From Clostridia bacterium (GTDB lineage Bacteria > Bacillota > Clostridia > Oscillospirales > UBA644): 43,707 nt of DNA. Below, in pieces: positions 38,314 through 43,707 of this stretch (positions are counted from its first letter, which is position 1; every line of letters begins with the position of its first letter). The stretch covers positions 93,930 through 137,636 of the forward strand of contig JAFRTE010000001.1 in NCBI GenBank assembly GCA_017427285.1, in the 5' to 3' direction. The position numbers and the translations under genes were made by a program. The notes beneath the pieces are model-generated. The model was not told the DNA's origin and made no database searches. It worked only from the letters and a program-made list of their open reading frames with translations.

Positions 38314-41300
38314 ATGAAAAGCTTCATTAAACGGAATATCTCATTCATACTCGTTCTGGCTTTTGTTATGTCGGTATCTTCGCTTTGTTTTTCCCTCCCC
38401 TCCTCCGCGGCTTCGGGACTGAAAAGCACTCGCGAACTGCTCGGCGAATACATTGCGGAACTTTTTCTTAAAGGACCTTCCGTATCGTCCTCGGTCCGTG
38501 AAAATCTGATATCGAAGGGGCTTGCAAACGACGGTCTTCTTGAAAAGAGAGCCGAATTCGACCTGCGTCTTTGTTCATCCGACGAATACAACGGTTATTT
38601 TTTCACCGATAAAGAAGATTTCCTCAGCTCCGCATTCGGAGTAAACGGAGAGGTTTTTCTTGAGGGTATTTACGTATGGTATCCGAGCGTTTCCGCCGCA
38701 AAGAGAGCAAACGCCGGCCCGACAATGAACGATCCGCTGATAAAATACAATATTTCAAACGCGTTGAATTTCGCTATCGACGTTTACGGGATGTGCGAAG
38801 ACGATGACGGCGCTTTTTCGGATAAATTCAACGATTCGAGAAAAAACCTCGCGTCGTATGCAATAGACTGTCTTTATAAAATCATCAATGCGCTCGAAAA
38901 TCAGATAGGAGAAGGCACCGCGAAACCGACCTACTACAGAAACGATTTTGCCGAAACTTTCTGTACGGAAGAAAGCGGTCTTTACCCGTATCTTGACGAA
39001 AGATTCAGAAAAAACACACCGGTAATGACCGGTTTTCTCGATTCGTCCACATTCACGAAAAAGACTTTTTCATACTCCGAATTAAAGGAATCCATGGATA
39101 CCGCGGCCCGTCTTTCGGCTTTCGAAGCCGCATACGGCTCGTTAAAGGCGCAGAAAGACGGAAAAATGCTTTATTACGATTTTCTCACCGCGTTTGACCG
39201 TGCGAGAAACGCCTACAACGACCTTTGCTCGATAGTGCTGAGCGGCGAAAACCCGAATCCGGATATAACCGAAAAAGCCGCTGTGTATTTAAAGCTGAAA
39301 AGTCTCGGAGAAATATTTGCGAGCTATATTCTTCCGTATGCAGACAGCTATCCTGCGGAACTGAGCGCGATGAGCATAAACTACACAACGATAAAAACGC
39401 TTATTTTCTTTGTTGACAACAATCCGTTTTATCTCAGCTTCATCTCCCTGTCTGCTATGCGCGACCTTGCGGACAACTTCACTCAGTCAGTATCGAAGCT
39501 CAGCCCGGCTGCGGAATACGCTCTTACCGCCGCGGGATACGACAAAAACAAAGATACGGTAGCAAAGCTTATAGATCATATTTCGCGCTACGAAGGTATT
39601 ACAGACGAAAAGGGCTCGGATCTTTACGAAAGGGCAAGCTCGGTCGTTTCGATGCTGAAAACCGTCTCCGTGCCCGAAGTGAGGATCACTGTACCCACAC
39701 AGACGTTTTACGGCGCGAATGCGGCAATAATAACTTCCGAGCCCTTTACGTTCACGCTTATCCCGTCAGTATCGCTTTACATCGGGCTTGTCAACCAACT
39801 GAGATCGCTTTGTTATGCAACTGATACTCTTCTCGAAGACAAGATACCCCTGCTTCTTTCTTCTGCGGAAAAAGAAGTGCTTCCGATAGAGAAATTCATC
39901 AATTCGTATTCGTTTATATTCGGCTCTGCGCTCCCGACGGTATGCCGCGCTTCGGGAAAAACGTTTACGGTTTCATTCTCCCCTTCCGCAAAAGCTCTTC
40001 TGAAAAAGCTTCTTTCCGATACGTGGGGCGTTGAAAACGTTGACGACGGCAGAGTGTTTGCTCTCGACAGAGTCTTCAATGCCGGAGCGGAGTATTGCGC
40101 ATATAAAAAAGGAGACTCCTACGGCTATCTGACATCCGAAGAAACGGTCGAGCTTTACGGATTTTACGAATATCTTTCCGATAAAGAAAACGTCCTCGAG
40201 CTTCTGAAAAAAGCCGTCGCCGCAACGGAAAGAGACAATACCGTTTACGGATACGGAGTAAGATACGAAGCGCAGAACGCCGCGGAATTGTGGCGTCTTA
40301 CCCGCGACGGAAACTCGGGGCTTTATATTACCGTAACGCCCCCCGCATCCGCGGACGGCGCCGATCCTTCCAATTACGCAAACTACAGAGCCGGCGCGTT
40401 TTCAAAAATGATATCCGCGCTAAACGATACGCTTACGGCTCTTAACGACGGCTCGTCTTCCGCCAAGCTTTTCGTTGCCGCGGAAAGATTTTCTTCGTTT
40501 GCGAAAGAGCTGCTCAGCGACTACGGAAAAGAAAGATACGAAGTTTTCAAAGACGGAATATCCGCTCAGTCGCAGCAGTATTTCGGTTCGTCCGATATGG
40601 CGTACGAAATGTTTAAATCGCTCCTTGACGGCAAAGGCGCGGCTCTGAAAAATCTGATCGTCCTCGACCAAAACGGAAAGATCCCCGCATCCGAAGCGGG
40701 ATACAGATATTTTGCGTTTACCGTTTCCGCCGCATCTCAGGACGAAACGCACGCCGCAAATCTATACAGCTTTGCAGACGACAGGATCATAACGAATCTG
40801 ATAAGTCCTCTCGAAGTGATACTTGCAAACAGGATCACGTATACAGGCAGCTATTCAAGCGATTTTGCCGAAAAAACAACGAAAGAGCTTGACACCGCGC
40901 AGCTTCTCGTTTCATCCGTTGACCGTCTTTCTAAAACGGTCGGATACGAAATAACCGTCCCCGAAGCAGAAGAGCTGCTTGCAACGCTTTCACAGGTAAG
41001 TTTCACACGTTCGAAATACACCGTAGCGAATATAGCGTCATACAAAGCAACGGCTCTCGACGCTCTGATAGACAAGGCCAGATCGAAAACGATCGACCAG
41101 TCAGACACGACCCCCTATTACAGATATATCTGCGACCTTTTCTCAAGAGCATATACAGACGCATTCAACGTAAGCCGTATTTCAACCATTCCTACCGCCG
41201 ATATCGACGAGGCGGCTAACAATTTATCAATGCTTCTTGCTCTTATCGAAGATTACGAAAAACATGTTGGCGACAGTCTTATAACCGTAAAAGACTTTGA

Positions 41301-42033
41301 CCAGAAGATTTCGGAAGCGCAGACTCTGCTTGACAGATACGACATTTCCGAGCCCAATACGTTTATAACCGATCTTGAAAAGGCGGTCGCCGATGCAAAA
41401 GCGGAATACGCCGCAAAGCTTACAACTTTTACGGCGGAAGACCTGAAGCTTGAGATCAAAAAGCTCGACAATGCGATATTGCAGGTTAAAAATTCCCTTA
41501 TCATTGACGAGCTTATGAAAAAGGAGATCGCCAAAATAACCGCATCGGTCAAATCGTCGTCAAATTATACCGCACAATCATGGGACGAATATTCAAGAGC
41601 GCTCGGAACCGCGGAGCTCGCCGCGGCAAGGGATACGGAAAAAGTATCTGTATGCAATTCATGCCTCGAAGCGCTGAAAGACGCCGTCGCAAAGCTTGAA
41701 ATCGCAAAAGAGGAAACCACGGCGGAAGAACAGACCGGGGAAACTCAGCCCGAACCCGAAAGCGAACCCGAAACTGAGCAGACCGAAACCTCCGAAGACG
41801 CATTTTTGAAACAGGCAAACGATATTTATGCGAAATCTGTTGCCGAACTTGCAGAATATACGCTTTCCGCAAACGCAAATGCTGAAAAAACGGCGGCATG
41901 GAGCGCAGCGATTTCACGGCTTAAAGGCGATATAGACGCAAAGAAGAGCCAGCAGGAGCTTCTTTCGGATATAATCGCCGTTCAGCTCGCTAAAAACCTT
42001 CAGATAGAAAATCCCGAAACAATCGATGAGTGA
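38314..42033 (+). CDS. Large secreted protein with FIVAR-type helical modules, unknown function
   Basis: The ATG at 38314 follows an AAGGAG site; an upstream ATG at 38263 would precede the signal peptide by 17 residues. The 1239-residue product has a Sec signal peptide (about 1-33, ending in SSAA). Residues to about 1000 are helix-rich with repeated Tyr/Ser/Asp patches and no family I recognise. Near residues 1014-1060 and 1084-1130 are two FIVAR-like helical modules, the second with YTAQSWDEYSRAL. A Glu/Pro/Thr linker (about 1134-1162) and a final helical segment follow. No LPxTG, S-layer domain or C-terminal anchor is seen, so it is exported or held non-covalently. The next gene starts 11 bases later. 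Confidence 0.75.
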   Translation: MKSFIKRNISFILVLAFVMSVSSLCFSLPSSAASGLKSTRELLGEYIAELFLKGPSVSSSVRENLISKGLANDGLLEKRAEFDLRLCSSDEYNGYFFTDKEDFLSSAFGVNGEVFLEGIYVWYPSVSAAKRANAGPTMNDPLIKYNISNALNFAIDVYGMCEDDDGAFSDKFNDSRKNLASYAIDCLYKIINALENQIGEGTAKPTYYRNDFAETFCTEESGLYPYLDERFRKNTPVMTGFLDSSTFTKKTFSYSELKESMDTAARLSAFEAAYGSLKAQKDGKMLYYDFLTAFDRARNAYNDLCSIVLSGENPNPDITEKAAVYLKLKSLGEIFASYILPYADSYPAELSAMSINYTTIKTLIFFVDNNPFYLSFISLSAMRDLADNFTQSVSKLSPAAEYALTAAGYDKNKDTVAKLIDHISRYEGITDEKGSDLYERASSVVSMLKTVSVPEVRITVPTQTFYGANAAIITSEPFTFTLIPSVSLYIGLVNQLRSLCYATDTLLEDKIPLLLSSAEKEVLPIEKFINSYSFIFGSALPTVCRASGKTFTVSFSPSAKALLKKLLSDTWGVENVDDGRVFALDRVFNAGAEYCAYKKGDSYGYLTSEETVELYGFYEYLSDKENVLELLKKAVAATERDNTVYGYGVRYEAQNAAELWRLTRDGNSGLYITVTPPASADGADPSNYANYRAGAFSKMISALNDTLTALNDGSSSAKLFVAAERFSSFAKELLSDYGKERYEVFKDGISAQSQQYFGSSDMAYEMFKSLLDGKGAALKNLIVLDQNGKIPASEAGYRYFAFTVSAASQDETHAANLYSFADDRIITNLISPLEVILANRITYTGSYSSDFAEKTTKELDTAQLLVSSVDRLSKTVGYEITVPEAEELLATLSQVSFTRSKYTVANIASYKATALDALIDKARSKTIDQSDTTPYYRYICDLFSRAYTDAFNVSRISTIPTADIDEAANNLSMLLALIEDYEKHVGDSLITVKDFDQKISEAQTLLDRYDISEPNTFITDLEKAVADAKAEYAAKLTTFTAEDLKLEIKKLDNAILQVKNSLIIDELMKKEIAKITASVKSSSNYTAQSWDEYSRALGTAELAAARDTEKVSVCNSCLEALKDAVAKLEIAKEETTAEEQTGETQPEPESEPETEQTETSEDAFLKQANDIYAKSVAELAEYTLSANANAEKTAAWSAAISRLKGDIDAKKSQQELLSDIIAVQLAKNLQIENPETIDE

Positions 42034-42044
42034 AAGGCACGGAC

Positions 42045-43058
42045 ATGCTTGGACTGATTAAAAAAACGCTGACAGCGGGCATCGCCGCCGCATTGGTGCT
42101 GCTTACCGCGCTGCCTTCGTTTGCGGACGGAGTCAATTCCGCATACGAAACAAAAACGATTGAAAACTACTATATTACAAACGGAGACAAACTTGACGGG
42201 ACCGTGCTTGACGAGTATCTCGCGCTCGTTTATTCCGGATTTACGGTTTCAGGAGAATCGTATCTCAATGGAAGAGAAGGCGTAAACCTGCTTTCTGCGG
42301 AAATACTGATAAACGCGGCTGCAGGCGGCGCTGCGGACGAAAATAAGACCGCCGGGCTTGTTTCGGCGCAGAAGGAAGACGGTTCTTTCGGTTCGTTTGA
42401 AGATACATGCCTTGCCATGATAGCCCTGAAAACGGCAAAAACCGTTTTTGCAAGCGAAAAAGCCGTAAAATATTTAATGAGCTGTCAGAACGGAAACGGA
42501 TCTTTCGGCGATTCGGGTTCGGATAAGACAGACATTGAAACCGCTGCGCTCGCGCTTGTTGCCCTCGAACCTTATTCATCGTCAACGGACGTTTATAATT
42601 GTATAAAAAAGGCAGCGGGATACTTAAACGAAGTCCAGAACGCTGACGGAACGTTTGCAGACGGCTCTTCCGTTACTCTCGCAAAGGTCATCGCCGCGCT
42701 TTCCGATATCGGTGAAAGCACGAATTCGGATATCTGGAAAAAAATGCCGGAGCTTCTTACAACTTACAAAAACAGCGACGGCTCTTACAGAAAATATGTT
42801 TCAGATACAGAGTCCGCCCCCGAAGCGACTGCCGAAGCGCTCTGCGCGTTTCATGCGGTAGCGTCCGGCTCGTCTCCCGTAAAAAAACTGATGAACGAAG
42901 GCAAGCTGTCGTCGTTTGAAATATCCGACGTCCTTCCGTTTATCATTCTTTACGGAGTGATCCTTCTTGGAGCGATCGCTTTCTGGATATACGCTTTAAC
43001 GAAAAAGAAAAACGAGCGGACTCTTGAAGACGCAAAAAAGGCGTACGAATTAAGCTGA
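42045..43058 (+). CDS. Secreted, membrane-anchored prenyltransferase/squalene-oxidase-repeat protein
   Basis: The ATG at 42045 is chosen because an AAAGG site lies seven bases upstream; a GTG at 42030 has none. The 337-residue product has a signal peptide (ending LPSFADG), three repeats of the alpha/alpha-barrel type (QKEDGSFGSFEDT, CQNGNGSFGDSG, VQNADGTFADGSS), each followed by a helix with ALxAL, and a C-terminal membrane segment with a KKKNER stop-transfer. Such folds occur in terpenoid cyclases, in alpha-2-macroglobulin/complement thioester domains and in transcobalamin-like binders. Catalytic DxDD or cyclase acids are not seen, so a binding role is more likely. It forms a pair with the preceding secreted giant. 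Confidence 0.78.
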   Translation: MLGLIKKTLTAGIAAALVLLTALPSFADGVNSAYETKTIENYYITNGDKLDGTVLDEYLALVYSGFTVSGESYLNGREGVNLLSAEILINAAAGGAADENKTAGLVSAQKEDGSFGSFEDTCLAMIALKTAKTVFASEKAVKYLMSCQNGNGSFGDSGSDKTDIETAALALVALEPYSSSTDVYNCIKKAAGYLNEVQNADGTFADGSSVTLAKVIAALSDIGESTNSDIWKKMPELLTTYKNSDGSYRKYVSDTESAPEATAEALCAFHAVASGSSPVKKLMNEGKLSSFEISDVLPFIILYGVILLGAIAFWIYALTKKKNERTLEDAKKAYELS

Positions 43059-43067
43059 ATATGAGAA

Positions 43068-43101
43068 AAAACACCCGAATTATTAAAAGTTCGGGTGTTT
43101 T
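43068..43101. terminator. Bidirectional terminator between the convergent units
   Basis: A 12-bp stem (43068-43079 with 43090-43101) with a 10-base loop is flanked by A and T runs on both sides, placed between the plus-strand gene ending at 43058 and the minus-strand gene ending at 43129. Confidence 0.88.
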
Positions 43102-43128
43102 CGCTTTTTTAAAAACTTTTTGAAACGG

Positions 43129-43410
43129 CTACTGCCTGACCGTCCATCCTTTGATTTCCTTTGCAACCTTATCGATGAAGCTGTTGCCTTTGAGCTTTTT
43201 GTACGCATCGTAAAGCAGAAAGAAGTTTTCGTATTCGTATTGACGGATCTCTTTCGACTGCTGATGTTTGTAATATATTTTCAGCATTTCGGAACGGAGT
43301 AAACACCTCTGACCGTCAAACACTTTCGATATTGATACTATTCCTGTAATCATAACGCCGACAAGGGCGACAAGCTCCGTTGCCAGAGCCGCCAGTTCCG
43401 CAACATTCAT
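43129..43410 (-). CDS. Small phage-type protein of lysis-module neighbourhoods
   Basis: A 93-residue protein with one N-terminal membrane segment (about 8-28) followed by a soluble helical part with CLLRSEMLKIYYKH, EIRQYEYENFF and LYDAYKKLKGNSFIDK. I know this C-terminal pattern from small proteins encoded beside holin/endolysin genes in Firmicutes prophages; this is recall, not a search. It starts inside the end of the next upstream gene (four-base overlap). Confidence 0.65.
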   Translation of the reverse strand: MNVAELAALATELVALVGVMITGIVSISKVFDGQRCLLRSEMLKIYYKHQQSKEIRQYEYENFFLLYDAYKKLKGNSFIDKVAKEIKGWTVRQ

Positions 43411-43679
43411 TCCGTTCCGTCCTCTTTTTCATAATCTATGCCTATCTGAGGTATGTTAGCCGCACCGTATTTATTCATTCCGTATTTATCCGTTGCCGAA
43501 GCCGTGCAGTATGCCGCATATGCGCCGAAGATGACGTATACAAGGGCGGTATCAACAGAGCTGTCAATGATAACACCGAAAAGCTCTGCGATCCGTCCTG
43601 CGATGATAAATAAAACGGAGAACAAAACAATAAATGCGAGCGCGATTTTTTTGTATTCGGTATGGCGTCTGCTTTTCAT
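43407..43679 (-). CDS. Small two-helix membrane protein, possibly holin-like
   Basis: A 90-residue protein with a short basic N terminus, two hydrophobic segments (about 10-30 and 40-60) and an acidic hydrophilic tail. Size and topology fit a phage holin or holin-associated protein. It overlaps the next gene by four bases. The unit continues towards the window edge, so its full context cannot be seen. Confidence 0.55.
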   Translation of the reverse strand: MKSRRHTEYKKIALAFIVLFSVLFIIAGRIAELFGVIIDSSVDTALVYVIFGAYAAYCTASATDKYGMNKYGAANIPQIGIDYEKEDGTE

Positions 43680-43707
43680 TATGTTGTCTGACCCGTATAA
43701 TCCGCAA

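Noticed and set aside
1..43707. tRNA, rRNA, CRISPR arrays and insertion sequences
   Set aside because: No cloverleaf with a TTCGA-type arm, no regularly spaced repeats and no transposase-like frame was recognised on either strand by eye.

Overview
The window looks like a chromosomal segment of an uncultured, anaerobic, low-to-mid GC Firmicute of the class Clostridia, probably an Oscillospirales-like gut or rumen lineage. That placement is an inference. It rests on near-consensus sigma-A promoters (TTGACA, 17 bp, TATAAT), strong AGGAG ribosome binding sites, lipobox lipoproteins, typical Firmicutes families (Asp23-FakA, YqhQ/DUF1385, YitT, YwiB/DUF1934 beside argS) and a tetrahydrofolate riboswitch. 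No rRNA, tRNA, CRISPR array or insertion sequence was seen.

Layout. 1-908: the 3' end of a GH2 beta-galactosidase on the plus strand with its terminator. 955-9835 (minus): a sugar locus. An L-arabinose/L-fucose-type isomerase and an AraD-type epimerase bracket four tandem, diverged solute-binding lipoproteins, most with their own promoter and terminator. A decayed TM2-domain gene lies in the middle. No permease gene is visible. 9848-13630 (minus): ruvX, acpP, a cation/proton antiporter overlapped by a PII-like gene, a CPBP-family membrane protein lacking catalytic residues, and trmL. 13662-18641 (minus): htpG, a YitT protein, a PspC protein, a GH4 glycosidase and tadA. 18644-32850 (minus): a long, tightly packed run read from one strong promoter at about 33.0 kb: asp23-like, fakA, a calcium-motif lipoprotein, a response regulator and histidine kinase, yqhQ, prmC, ddl, a cytosine-C5 methyltransferase homologue whose catalytic PCQ is PYK, murI, DUF1934, argS and a homocysteine-methyltransferase-like gene. 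33108-36396 (minus): a tetrahydrofolate-riboswitch operon, folT-like, fhs and ybaK. 36684-43058 (plus): a sodium/solute symporter, a 1239-residue secreted protein and a membrane-anchored alpha/alpha-barrel repeat protein. 43129-43679 (minus): two small proteins resembling prophage lysis-module genes, running towards the window edge.

How the parts fit. The left third is a pentose/deoxysugar and galactoside utilisation region with unusually many binding proteins. The centre is housekeeping: translation quality control, cell-wall precursors, lipid metabolism and envelope stress. The folate operon links uptake of folate to its one-carbon charging by formate ligation under a folate sensor. The points most worth a second look are the four-gene binding-protein array, the nucleophile-less DNA methyltransferase homologue, the folate S-component carrying an extra membrane domain, the PII-like/antiporter pair, and the secreted giant with its anchored partner.
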